A DNA stretch of 32,797 bases. Source: CAYLLN01 sp036496265. GTDB lineage: Bacteria > Planctomycetota > Planctomycetia > Pirellulales > Pirellulaceae. Both the position numbers and the translations under genes were made by a program. The stretch lies in the NCBI GenBank assembly GCA_036496265.1, contig DASXLL010000201.1, positions 1 to 32,797 on the forward strand, in the 5' to 3' direction. This document shows, one piece after another, positions 14,257 to 22,243 of the stretch. Numbering within the stretch: the stretch's first letter is position 1; every line of letters starts with the position of its first letter. The notes under the pieces are model-generated. The model saw nothing but the letters and a program-made list of their open reading frames with translations, ran no database searches and was not told the origin of the DNA.

Positions 14257-15744
14257 CTACTTTGCCTGTTGCGGGGGCGGCAACTCGGCGACGAGGCGCA
14301 TCGAAACGCTGAGGGCCTCAAGCTGATAGTGCGGCTTAAGGTAGGCGACGGCCTCGTAGGCGCCGGGGCGGCCTTTGACCTCGCGAACGTCGATGCGGGC
14401 CTCGGACAGCGGTTTCGCGGCGAGCGAAGCCTGGCCGGCGTTTTCCGGGTTGGGGTGAACGTAGGTATTGATCCATTCGTTCAGCCACCGCTGACACTCA
14501 TCGCGACTGGTGAACGAGCCGATGCGGTCGCGGGCCATCGCCTTCAGATAGTGACTGAACCGCGATACGCACAAGATATATTGCAGCTGCGTCGAAAGCC
14601 GGGCGTTGGCGTTGGCCTCGTCCTTGTTATACAGCTTGGCCTTCTGGCAGGACTGCGTGGCAAAGAATGCTGCGAAGTCGCGGCCCTTGCAGTGCACGAG
14701 CGGAATAAAGCCCAAATCGCTGAATTCCTTTTCGCGGCGATCGGTGATGGCCACTTCCGTCGGGCACTTGAGCGCGATATCGCCTTCGTCGGTGCTGAAC
14801 GTGTGCGTCGGCAGTCCTTCGACGAGGCCGCCACCCTGCACGCCGCGAATTGAGGCCAGCCAGCCGCACTTCGCGAACGAATCGGTGATCCGAGCGCCCA
14901 TCGCATAAGCCGCATTGCCCCACAAATATTTTTTGTGGTCGCGGCCATCGACGTCTTCCTCGTACCGAAAGCCTTCCGTCCGCCGCGTCTTGTCGCCATA
15001 GGGCAGCCGCATCAGCGTGTGCGGCAGGCACAGGCCGACGTATCGCGAATCTTCCGACTCCCGGAACGATTTCCACTTGGCATATTCGACCGAGTCGAAA
15101 ATCTTGGCCAAATCGCGCTTGGCGTCGATCTCGGTGAAGCTGTCAAGGTTGAATAACGCCGGATCGGCGGCCGAAATGAACGGTGCATGAGCCGCCGCCG
15201 CCACCTGGCCGACGCGTTCGAGCAGCGCCATGTCTTCCGGATGGTTGCTGAACTCATAATCGCCGATCAGCGTGCCGTAAGGCTCGCCGCCGAAAATCCC
15301 GTATTCGGCTTCGTAGATCTTCTTGAACAAGCCGCTCTGGTCGAACTCGCTGGCCTTTTCCAGGTCCTTGAGCAAGTCCTTTTTCGACGTGTTGAGCACG
15401 CGAATCTTCAGCGACGTGCTCGTTTCCGTCTTATCGACGAGATAGAACAACCCGCGCCACGAGCCTTCCAGCTTCTGGAACTCCTCGGTGTGCATGATCT
15501 CGTTGAGCTGGGCCGAAATCTTCTTGTCGATCTCGGCAATCCAGAAGTTGATTTGCTTTTCAACATCTTTCGAGACGGCGCCCCCTTTAACGGCCGACTT
15601 TACAAATTCCTCGAGCATCACCTTGGCCGACTCGATCTGCGTGTCAGACCGCGGCTTGGTCGCCTTGATGATTTGATCGAGAAACCCCGCTTCCTCTGTG
15701 GTGGAGGCAGCGCCTTGAGTCTGAGCAGCGGCTTCTTTGGCCAT
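14257..15744 (-). CDS. tssC: Type VI secretion contractile sheath large subunit TssC (VipB)
   Basis: This 495-residue protein has the standard length and features of TssC (EvpB/DUF877 family). Visible family segments are IDKKISAQLNEIMHTEEFQKLE with SWRGLFYLV, LIGDYEFSNHPEDMALLERV, the central FRESEDSRYVGLCLPHTLMR, and the LWGNAAYAMGARI region. The C-terminal part includes LQYILCVSRFSHYLKAMARD. TssC pairs with TssB to build the contractile sheath in the cytoplasm. The ATG at 15744 follows GGAG with 8 bases of spacing and begins 3 bases after the tssB stop, so the two are tightly coupled. Confidence 0.97.
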   Translation of the reverse strand: MAKEAAAQTQGAASTTEEAGFLDQIIKATKPRSDTQIESAKVMLEEFVKSAVKGGAVSKDVEKQINFWIAEIDKKISAQLNEIMHTEEFQKLEGSWRGLFYLVDKTETSTSLKIRVLNTSKKDLLKDLEKASEFDQSGLFKKIYEAEYGIFGGEPYGTLIGDYEFSNHPEDMALLERVGQVAAAAHAPFISAADPALFNLDSFTEIDAKRDLAKIFDSVEYAKWKSFRESEDSRYVGLCLPHTLMRLPYGDKTRRTEGFRYEEDVDGRDHKKYLWGNAAYAMGARITDSFAKCGWLASIRGVQGGGLVEGLPTHTFSTDEGDIALKCPTEVAITDRREKEFSDLGFIPLVHCKGRDFAAFFATQSCQKAKLYNKDEANANARLSTQLQYILCVSRFSHYLKAMARDRIGSFTSRDECQRWLNEWINTYVHPNPENAGQASLAAKPLSEARIDVREVKGRPGAYEAVAYLKPHYQLEALSVSMRLVAELPPPQQAK

Positions 15745-15747
15745 TGT

Positions 15748-16281
15748 TTATTCTCCTTTGGGGGCTTCTTCCGAAGCCGCTTCGAGGTTCATTTCCTTCG
15801 CCAGTGACTGCTGCGAATCGGCGCTATTGAGCACTTGTTCGAGCAGTGTGGCAAGTTTGTCGTTGCCGTCCATCTTGGATTTGAGCATCTCCAATTGGTG
15901 CCGCTTTTCGGCGAGCTTGCGAAGCGGCTCCACTTGCTTGACGACGTTTTCCGGTGAGAAGTCGTCAATGCTGTTGAACCGCAGTTCCACGTTGAGCTTC
16001 TGGTCCGTATTTCCCGTGATCTTGTCCTCGACGCGGAACGCCAGCCGCGGCTTCATCTCCCGCAGCACGTCGTTGAAGTTGTCGCGGTCGATATTGACGA
16101 AGCGGCGGTCCTTCACCGGCGGCAGCGCTTCGTCGGGCTTGCCCGAATAATCGCCGAGCACGCCCACGACGAACGGCAGCTCCTTCAGCTCTAGAGCGTC
16201 GCCGATTTCGACTTCGTACTTAATTTGCACCCGCGGAGGGCGGACGCGGTCGAGCTTTTTTTGAATGCTTTCGCCGGCCAT
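15748..16281 (-). CDS. tssB: Type VI secretion contractile sheath small subunit TssB (VipA)
   Basis: This 177-residue protein is typical of TssB (DUF770). Visible family features are the N-terminal SIQKKLDRVRPPRVQIKYEV, LPFVVGVLGDYSG, and FVNIDRDNFNDVLREMKPRL followed by VEDKI. A further segment is NVELRFNSIDDFSPENVVKQV. TssB forms the sheath with TssC; its N-terminal helix is the usual ClpV contact in related systems, but no clpV gene is present here. It ends 3 bases before tssC and starts 68 bases after tssA on the same strand. Confidence 0.97.
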   Translation of the reverse strand: MAGESIQKKLDRVRPPRVQIKYEVEIGDALELKELPFVVGVLGDYSGKPDEALPPVKDRRFVNIDRDNFNDVLREMKPRLAFRVEDKITGNTDQKLNVELRFNSIDDFSPENVVKQVEPLRKLAEKRHQLEMLKSKMDGNDKLATLLEQVLNSADSQQSLAKEMNLEAASEEAPKGE

Positions 16282-16349
16282 GATTGGTCACTTTCCAAAA
16301 GAAAGGGTGAATCGAATGATATGGTAAGCGATTGTGAGCGCGAAAAACA

Positions 16350-17426
16350 TCACTCCGAGCTGGCCGATTCCCCGCCATCGGCCCGAATTCCCAGCGTGCT
16401 GTTGATATCCAGACGTGAATTCTCATCTTTGACCAGCTCGACCAAGAGCTGTTCAAACGACATCTGGCTCCAATTGATGGCCCGCTGAATCAGGTAGGGA
16501 ACCGGGCTGTGGGGCTCGGTCCGGCGGAAAAACTCGGCCACTTCGCGCAGTTTTGCCAGAGCATCCTCCCGGCCGCGGATCGGCCCCGCGGAGGAACCAT
16601 TGCCGCTCGCCTCGCCCGCCGCGGATTCGTCCCCGTTGGCGCCCGCAGCGTCGCCCGCCTCATCCGTTTGGCCCACGCTGACGCCGCGCTTCGCGAGGAC
16701 GCTCGCAATTCGGCTCTTGCACTTGGCGATTCCTTCGGTGACGGCTGTCGTCCCCGGCGCCACCGACGAAAACTTGTCTTCCAAAAGCTGCTTTAGCGAC
16801 GCCAGCGCCGCGTCCGCTTCCGCCATATCCTCATAGAGCCGCTGTAAAAAATCGGTCGGCGAATCGGTCGCTGCCTGCTCCATCGGCCCCTGCAGCGGTT
16901 TTTTGTCCACCAACTGAGCGACAACGATCGCATGCCACAGGTTGTACGTGACCGGGATCTGATCGTCGTTTTCGCCGCGGATCGGATTCTTCGTCAGCGG
17001 GATTTCATTCATCCACAGCGCTGCATTGCGCTCCAAAAGCCCCTGCAGCGGTGCGGCGCGAACCTCCAGGTCCCCTTCATCCGGCAGCGGATACACCGTG
17101 TCCCAAAACCGCTCGCACAAGCCTTGAATCAGCGCCAAACCGTCGCGCAGTCCGGCAAATCCATGCTGATGCACGAGCCCTTCGGTCAGCCACGCCGCGA
17201 TCGACAAATCCTTCGACTTCTCTCGCAGCTTCTGCGACGTGAGCTGAACCAGCTTCGGCCATTGCCCTTCCTGGCCGCTCGCCTCGAAAGCATCGCGATC
17301 GGGCTTCGGCAGCAGCGCCTTGATTTCGTCGTAATCGCCCGCATACCGCAGCGCCGCGCCAGCCGGATTATCGCCCGGAATTTCGGCCCACAGAGCCTCG
17401 AAATCCAGGAGCGGTTTCGTTCCCAT
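16350..17426 (-). CDS. tssA: Type VI secretion protein TssA (ImpA N-terminal domain)
   Basis: This 358-residue protein has an ImpA N-terminal domain at about 5-130 (LDFEALWAEIPGDNPAGAALRY, DLSIAAWLTEGLVHQHGFAGLRDGLALIQGL). A variable middle region rich in Ala, Gly and Ser follows, then the C-terminal segment PHSPVPYLIQRAINWSQMSF of the short-type TssA proteins. TssA organises baseplate docking and sheath or tube polymerisation. The ATG at 17426 is preceded by GGAG with 7 bases of spacing; the longer in-frame start at 17504 adds residues unlike the family. It is the first gene of the leftward T6SS set, with no further T6SS gene upstream of it in the window. Confidence 0.94.
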   Translation of the reverse strand: MGTKPLLDFEALWAEIPGDNPAGAALRYAGDYDEIKALLPKPDRDAFEASGQEGQWPKLVQLTSQKLREKSKDLSIAAWLTEGLVHQHGFAGLRDGLALIQGLCERFWDTVYPLPDEGDLEVRAAPLQGLLERNAALWMNEIPLTKNPIRGENDDQIPVTYNLWHAIVVAQLVDKKPLQGPMEQAATDSPTDFLQRLYEDMAEADAALASLKQLLEDKFSSVAPGTTAVTEGIAKCKSRIASVLAKRGVSVGQTDEAGDAAGANGDESAAGEASGNGSSAGPIRGREDALAKLREVAEFFRRTEPHSPVPYLIQRAINWSQMSFEQLLVELVKDENSRLDINSTLGIRADGGESASSE

Positions 17427-17663
17427 CCGCTCACTCCGCGCGAGTAGGTCCCGCCGGCTTTGCGGGACTGAAATGAAAAGGAGGTCGCCGGCGTCACAAC
17501 CCATTAGCCGGGACCAAACCTGATCCCGGAGAAGCGGAAGCTATGATAATTCCGCGCGCCCAGGGTGTAAAGCAACCGCGCCCATACTAGCCCGCGGCGC
17601 AAGCGAGGGTTATCCACCGCATCGGCAAGCGCGCTTTTTGCAGCATAAGCTGGCGCACCGTAG

Positions 17664-17680
17664 GGTGGGCTGTGCCCACC
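17664..17680. terminator. Palindrome after the dockerin gene
   Basis: GGTGGGCtgtGCCCACC is a perfect 7-base stem with a 3-base loop, 24 bases past the stop of the leftward dockerin gene and about 240 bases before tssA. It may terminate or stabilise that transcript. The same GGTGGG core occurs in the pgm-pcm gap. About 80 bases further along, near 17590-17610, lies a second recurrent-looking segment, GCCCGCGGCGCAAGCGAGGG. Confidence 0.5.
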
Positions 17681-17703
17681 ATCGCACTTGATCACAGACT
17701 TTC

Positions 17704-20556
17704 TCAGCCATTAATCAAACGACGTCGCGGCGCAAGCGATGCGAAGTAGGTGTCCGCAGCGGCAACATACAACTCCTCCGCTGAAGATTCCGGCACAGCT
17801 TCCCCTTCGCCATCGTTTTGGACAAACGCTAATTCCGGCGGCAACGCATTGTCGTTCACCGCATTGATGATGATCAGCACATCCTGCGGCGACACGAAGC
17901 CATCATCATCAATGTCATATTTCGAGTGCGTTCCGATCGCGTTAATGCTCGGTCCCGAGCCGTGGTCGGTTAGATAATTGATGATTGCCATCGCGTCCGT
18001 GGCGACTACATGGCTGTCATCATCCACATCGAGCGGTGAACGGACCCATTTATCCGGTAGCGGGATTGAAGTGACATCAAAGCCTGAATCGATCATCACC
18101 CGACCTTCATCGGTGCTACCGAACGTTTGCTCGACAAACAGGATCGAGCCGCCGCCAACCGCTACGTAGGGAGAGCGCAGCATGACCGGCGGGTCGCTCG
18201 GCCATTGGTCATGAACGAATGCATACAGTGGCATCATCGTCCCGTCTGAGAAGGCGATGAAGTGACCGGTATAGGGGCCGTTGTATCCGCTGACGACGTA
18301 TTGCCCCACGGCGATCCACCGTGTGGCGACGCCGCCGATTCCCGCAAAAAGATGGTCCACTTGTCCGGTGATTGGCGCCCCGTTGGCGTCATGGATCTCG
18401 TGGGCTACGCCGTCCACTTCAATGGCGACGGTGCCATACGTGCTGCTGCCGCTGTCTTGAACCTTCACCCGCCCGTCCGCCGAAGCAGTTGCCGTTGAAA
18501 ACGACGGCCGCGACGAGGCATCGAACTGATCATCCGTTAGCGGCTGATCGGGATGCTCCAGGTTCCAGTAAACGGGGATTAGCTCCCCAGCGGGCGAGTA
18601 AACCAGGCCTTTCACCCATTGGCCGTCGTCTGAAAATTGCGAAACGCCCAGAAAATTGCCCGGCAGCGACGGGGGCGTGAAATGAATCGTGTTGGTGATG
18701 TTGCCCGTGCGATCATAGTCGTTGACGACACTCTGAGTGCCGTCAGACCCAAGCGCCCGGAAACCATCAACGGTTGGCACCAATTGGCCGGCTGAATTCT
18801 GCGACGTGGAATCTTGCGGCAAATGCGTCGTGAATGGCACAGGACGGCTGGAGTCCTCATTTCCGACGCCGTCGCTGACGGGTACGACGGTTAAATGCGC
18901 GGCTAACTGTGTGGACGGAAGTGTGGAGCACATATTCGGATCAAACGGGACATCCATGCTGCAGGTCGAGTAATGGTCCGTGACCAGCGACAGCGCTCCC
19001 TCGTGATAAAACGCGCCCGCCAGCGATTCATCAGACAATTGAATGTCGTACTGTTGGTCGAGCCACTCGCCCAAGGGATGGGCCACTCCGTCATCGAAGG
19101 CAACGAACGGCTGCCCGGTCGCCGTCCCGCCCAGCGCCGCCCACGCGCTCTTGGAACCACCAAACCCGGTAACGATGGAAGACACAACTCCTGAAAGCGG
19201 ATTGCCTTGCTCGTCAACGAGCGTTTTGAGCCTTCCGTCAATCCAAATCACCGCGCCGATATCGCGGATTGAGCCGCCAATGATTTGGCCATCTGCCGAG
19301 ACGGCCATCGCAACGCTGGGATGGCCCAAATCAGGAAGCGCGAGCGGCCCCTCGTCATACCACGCCGTCGCATGGCCAAAGTCGGCAGTGATGCCACTCG
19401 TGCCCACTTCGACATTTCCACCATAAGAAACGACGTCTCCAATTGTCCCGGTAATCGTGTTGCCATTCACCGAAATGGCGTATACATCAGCTTGATCCCG
19501 TGTGGCGCCCGCATTCGGATCGTTGGCAAACAGCGAATCCAATCGCTTCAGTCCATTCGTCGCGTCCCAGATGTAGCTCTTGCCTAGCGCCGAAATAATC
19601 ACCTTCCCGTTGTCCGCCACGCGAGCGGCCATTTGCGCGCCGATCGGTATGTCATCGGGTCGCGGAATGATCTGCGGTGCCTCGGTCGAGTCAATCTGCA
19701 ATAGCTCACTGCCATACGTATCACCCGCCGCCACCCATTGGCCATTGGGCGAAATGGATACCGACCCTCCGCTGGACAGACGAATGTGCATCGAGTCGGG
19801 TAGACTCAACCGCCGAATGACCTCTCCCTGCGAATTCACGTCCAACACGCTCAATGGACTTGGATTGACGCTGGCGTTGTTGACCACCAGCCGCAACGTT
19901 CCGTCCGGCAACATAGCCGCGGCGCGTAGTTCAGGAGAATTTTGGCACTGAAGGTCGCCGCACGGATAAGACCCGACGTAATTCGGTCCAACCGGCAGCG
20001 AAACGCTCGTGGGGGTAATCGCCGAAGAAACGTCGGAATCGGTTACCTCTTGCGAGTTTATGTCCGCGCGAGGTTGAACAGCGACGCGCACCAGTCCATC
20101 GAGATTGGATATCGCACCGACTTGGCTAGAAGTAGCCCACACGTCGATATGACCCGCTGGGTCAGATTCCGCATACAGTTCAGCACCCGTCGCGGCAAGC
20201 CGATCCCGAAACGATGTATCGTCGGATGCGAAATCGACATTTAGCAGGATACGCCCATCCTGTTGAAATTGAACGCCCGGAACCCCAAGAACGCCCAAGT
20301 CCTCGAGCGTCAGCCACGGTCCACTCGCACAATCAGACACGAATGATTTCCGAGCATCAAACGCAGCGAGTGACTCAACCACCGAGGAATCAACATGGGA
20401 GTATTCGGGTAAATCCTGGCTTGCAATCAGATCCTCGATCAAAATCGGTGATACATCGCACGCCAGCAGCATCCGCTGCTCCAGCGATTCAACGAATAAC
20501 CGTCGGCCGCCGCCGAGCGGCCCTCGATTCGCCCTTTTTCGCCCTTCGCCCCTCAT
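17704..20556 (-). CDS. Exported LEPR-XLL protein with HAF-like repeats and C-terminal dockerin-like repeats
   Basis: From the ATG at 20556 this is a 950-residue protein. A basic N-terminus leads into FVESLEQRMLLA (21-32), the LEPR-XLL motif that replaces a classical signal peptide in many planctomycete secreted proteins. The body holds repeated beta-rich segments of the HAF type (for example VAMAVSADGQIIGGSIRD and AVIWIDGRLKTL). At about 841-903 two dockerin-type calcium-binding segments occur, DVDDDSHVVATDAMAIINYL and DIDDDGFVSPQDVLIIINAV. It ends 'ASLAPRRRLING', again common in such proteins. A start at 20655 would add 33 residues that precede the motif. A surface or extracellular role is inferred; no catalytic domain is evident. 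Confidence 0.85.
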   Translation of the reverse strand: MRGEGRKRANRGPLGGGRRLFVESLEQRMLLACDVSPILIEDLIASQDLPEYSHVDSSVVESLAAFDARKSFVSDCASGPWLTLEDLGVLGVPGVQFQQDGRILLNVDFASDDTSFRDRLAATGAELYAESDPAGHIDVWATSSQVGAISNLDGLVRVAVQPRADINSQEVTDSDVSSAITPTSVSLPVGPNYVGSYPCGDLQCQNSPELRAAAMLPDGTLRLVVNNASVNPSPLSVLDVNSQGEVIRRLSLPDSMHIRLSSGGSVSISPNGQWVAAGDTYGSELLQIDSTEAPQIIPRPDDIPIGAQMAARVADNGKVIISALGKSYIWDATNGLKRLDSLFANDPNAGATRDQADVYAISVNGNTITGTIGDVVSYGGNVEVGTSGITADFGHATAWYDEGPLALPDLGHPSVAMAVSADGQIIGGSIRDIGAVIWIDGRLKTLVDEQGNPLSGVVSSIVTGFGGSKSAWAALGGTATGQPFVAFDDGVAHPLGEWLDQQYDIQLSDESLAGAFYHEGALSLVTDHYSTCSMDVPFDPNMCSTLPSTQLAAHLTVVPVSDGVGNEDSSRPVPFTTHLPQDSTSQNSAGQLVPTVDGFRALGSDGTQSVVNDYDRTGNITNTIHFTPPSLPGNFLGVSQFSDDGQWVKGLVYSPAGELIPVYWNLEHPDQPLTDDQFDASSRPSFSTATASADGRVKVQDSGSSTYGTVAIEVDGVAHEIHDANGAPITGQVDHLFAGIGGVATRWIAVGQYVVSGYNGPYTGHFIAFSDGTMMPLYAFVHDQWPSDPPVMLRSPYVAVGGGSILFVEQTFGSTDEGRVMIDSGFDVTSIPLPDKWVRSPLDVDDDSHVVATDAMAIINYLTDHGSGPSINAIGTHSKYDIDDDGFVSPQDVLIIINAVNDNALPPELAFVQNDGEGEAVPESSAEELYVAAADTYFASLAPRRRLING

Positions 20557-20917
20557 CGTCTCTGTTCCGCCAAACGCGACGCGCAACCCTATTCGAAACC
20601 CCGTGATCCAGCGTCCATCAAGAAAATGCCTCTTCCAGCGATTTATCCCCGCCACAGTGGCAGCCTAACCCCTTAGCCCCGCCAAGTCCACGATTCGGCA
20701 AAAAAGCGCTCAGGATCGGTTGACGCTGGCCCGACTGGCCAGTGTAACCTCTCAGCCGCCCCAGCCGGCGGTGCCCAGCCAGCCAAAAAAACTTCCGAAA
20801 TTCTTGCCCCGTTACCAAGAATTTGGTCCGGTTTTTCGCGCCAATTGCGATGGATATAGAGGGACACCCCCGCGCCTTCCTCCGGGCAAGTTTCCAGTTC
20901 TCCGAGCTCCCGTCCCC

Positions 20918-21038
20918 CACTAATAAAAATCCTAATATTAGTGCCCCAGCAAAATATTAGTCGCCGTAAACATCAGCCGGCCACCAACTTCCAATGACCG
21001 CTACCCGCGCCCCCCAGAAATGTTTTTCAAAATATTAG
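20918..21038. repeat. AATATTAG-containing AT-rich repeat cluster
   Basis: AATATTAG occurs at 20934-20941, 20953-20960 and 21031-21038. The last two extend to an identical 11-mer, CAAAATATTAG, at 20950-20960 and 21028-21038. The first lies in the palindrome CTAATATTAG (20932-20941), and a longer inverted pair, CACTAATA (20918-20925) with TATTAGTG (20936-20943), surrounds it. The AT-rich motif stands out in GC-rich surroundings. Regulator binding, a promoter block or a mobile-element relic are all possible. Confidence 0.55.
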
Positions 21039-21099
21039 CGCCGCTCAGCCCATAATCCTAACTCTCTACCAGCCACCAACTAACCTTAAAGCGCCACCC

Positions 21100-21133
21100 A
21101 TGTCCTGAACCAAAAGCGAAACCTATGTCCTGA
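21100..21133. repeat. Direct repeat ATGTCCTGA (two copies)
   Basis: ATGTCCTGA is present at 21100-21108 and 21125-21133, 25 bases apart. Further on, CAAGTCCTGGCACTAG at 21151-21166 gives a third, looser match. Such GTCCTGA motifs could be the remnant of an insertion-sequence end, but no transposase is nearby. The assignment is weak. Confidence 0.35.
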
Positions 21134-21208
21134 TTGCTCTTTGCACTAGCCAAGTCCTGGCACTAGAGCAGACGGCAAACACCCGCAGCAGCGGTCGAAA
21201 GCGAAGAG

Positions 21209-22243
21209 CTAGGCTTTGAGTAATTTCAATTTTGCGCCGCGGCCATTGGAAACTTGCTCCAGGGTGCAATCGCGGGGGCGTTTGTCGGGCCGGAAACGCA
21301 CGAAATGGGTGCCGTGGCGAAACCGCTGGCCTGTGAAGTTGTCGTACTCGACTTCTATGACGAGCTTCGGCTGCAGTGGCTCCCACTCGCTCGATCGGCG
21401 AGTGCTCCACCGGCTAGGACCACCGGGGGCTTTGCCCGTAAAGCCCGATCCGCCCATGAGCGGCTTGAGCACTTTGATTAGGTCAGCCCGGTCTTTCGCC
21501 GAGAAGCTCGATGTAAAGCCCACATGATTCAAATGACCTTCATCGTCGTACAGCCCCAGCAGCAACGAGCCCACGGTCTGTTTGCCTTCGGAGTAGCGAA
21601 ATCCGCCGACGACGCAGTCAGCCGTCTGGTGATGCTTGATCTTTTGCATTCCATCGCGGCTGCCGGAGAGGTAATGCAAATCGCGCCGCTTAGCGACGAT
21701 GCCGTCTAAGCCGGAATTGGCGGACGAGAACCACTTCTGTGCTTTTTTTAGATCCATCGTCGCCGGAGAAAGAACGATACCCTTTTTGCCGCCGAAAAAT
21801 CGCTTCGCGATTCGTTCTAGCTCCTTCCGTCGACTAGCGAGCGGCAACTCGGCAATGGATGTGCCTTTCTCGGTGACCAAGATGTCGAAAACGACGAAGA
21901 GGGCGGGATAATCGGCAGCGAGTTTCTTCACCCGGCTCGCCGCAGGATGAATTCGCTGCAGCAATTGATCGAATGAAGCGCGGCCATTTAAGGGAATGAG
22001 GATTTCGCCGTCCAGTATGAATTTCTTCGCTCCTAACTTGCTCAGCGAATCAATTACATCGGGAAAATATCTGGCTAGCGGCTGACCGGACTTCGATTGC
22101 AGATAAATTTCCGTTCCCTCGCGAAACGCCAGGCAACGAAAACCGTCCCATTTGGGCTCGTATTGCCACTCTTCGCCCCGCGGCGGCTGAGGTACGGCGC
22201 GGGCCTCCATGGGAGGATAAGGTGGCTTGATTGGAAGTTTCAT
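21209..22243 (-). CDS. ATP-dependent DNA ligase (LigC/LigD-ligase type)
   Basis: This 344-residue enzyme carries the core ligase motifs: the adenylation site KWDGFR with Lys31, LDGE at 77-80, FVVFD at 116-120, DGIVAKR at 180-186, and KIK at 201-203. An OB-fold C-terminal domain follows (about 210-340). It matches the ligase domain of LigD or the stand-alone LigC group used in bacterial non-homologous end joining and gap repair. Its ATG overlaps the stop of the phosphoesterase-polymerase gene by 4 bases (ATGA). The two genes together hold all three LigD domains. The gene name is left open because ligC-type names vary. Confidence 0.93.
   Translation of the reverse strand: MKLPIKPPYPPMEARAVPQPPRGEEWQYEPKWDGFRCLAFREGTEIYLQSKSGQPLARYFPDVIDSLSKLGAKKFILDGEILIPLNGRASFDQLLQRIHPAASRVKKLAADYPALFVVFDILVTEKGTSIAELPLASRRKELERIAKRFFGGKKGIVLSPATMDLKKAQKWFSSANSGLDGIVAKRRDLHYLSGSRDGMQKIKHHQTADCVVGGFRYSEGKQTVGSLLLGLYDDEGHLNHVGFTSSFSAKDRADLIKVLKPLMGGSGFTGKAPGGPSRWSTRRSSEWEPLQPKLVIEVEYDNFTGQRFRHGTHFVRFRPDKRPRDCTLEQVSNGRGAKLKLLKA

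Larger units (their letters stand above)
20557..21208. other. 652-base region without a supported gene, with short repeats
   Basis: This gap lies between the dockerin gene and the ligase gene, both leftward, so it must contain the dockerin promoter and the 3' end of the ligase operon. A leftward frame at 20618-20920 shows no recognisable family and no ribosome binding site. The notable structures are the AATATTAG cluster at 20918-21038 and the ATGTCCTGA pair at 21100-21133, listed separately. The rest looks like ordinary spacer. Confidence 0.55.

Noticed and set aside
12593..17426. Possible phage tail or extracellular contractile injection system
   Set aside because: ImpA-type TssA, ImpE/TagJ, Hcp and TssB/TssC are T6SS families. 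No phage structural, lysis or eCIS AAA-ATPase genes are seen.
20618..20920. Leftward 100-residue frame between the dockerin and ligase genes
   Set aside because: There is no ribosome binding site, no family likeness and no start supported by context. It lies in spacer sequence and overlaps the dockerin gene's upstream region.
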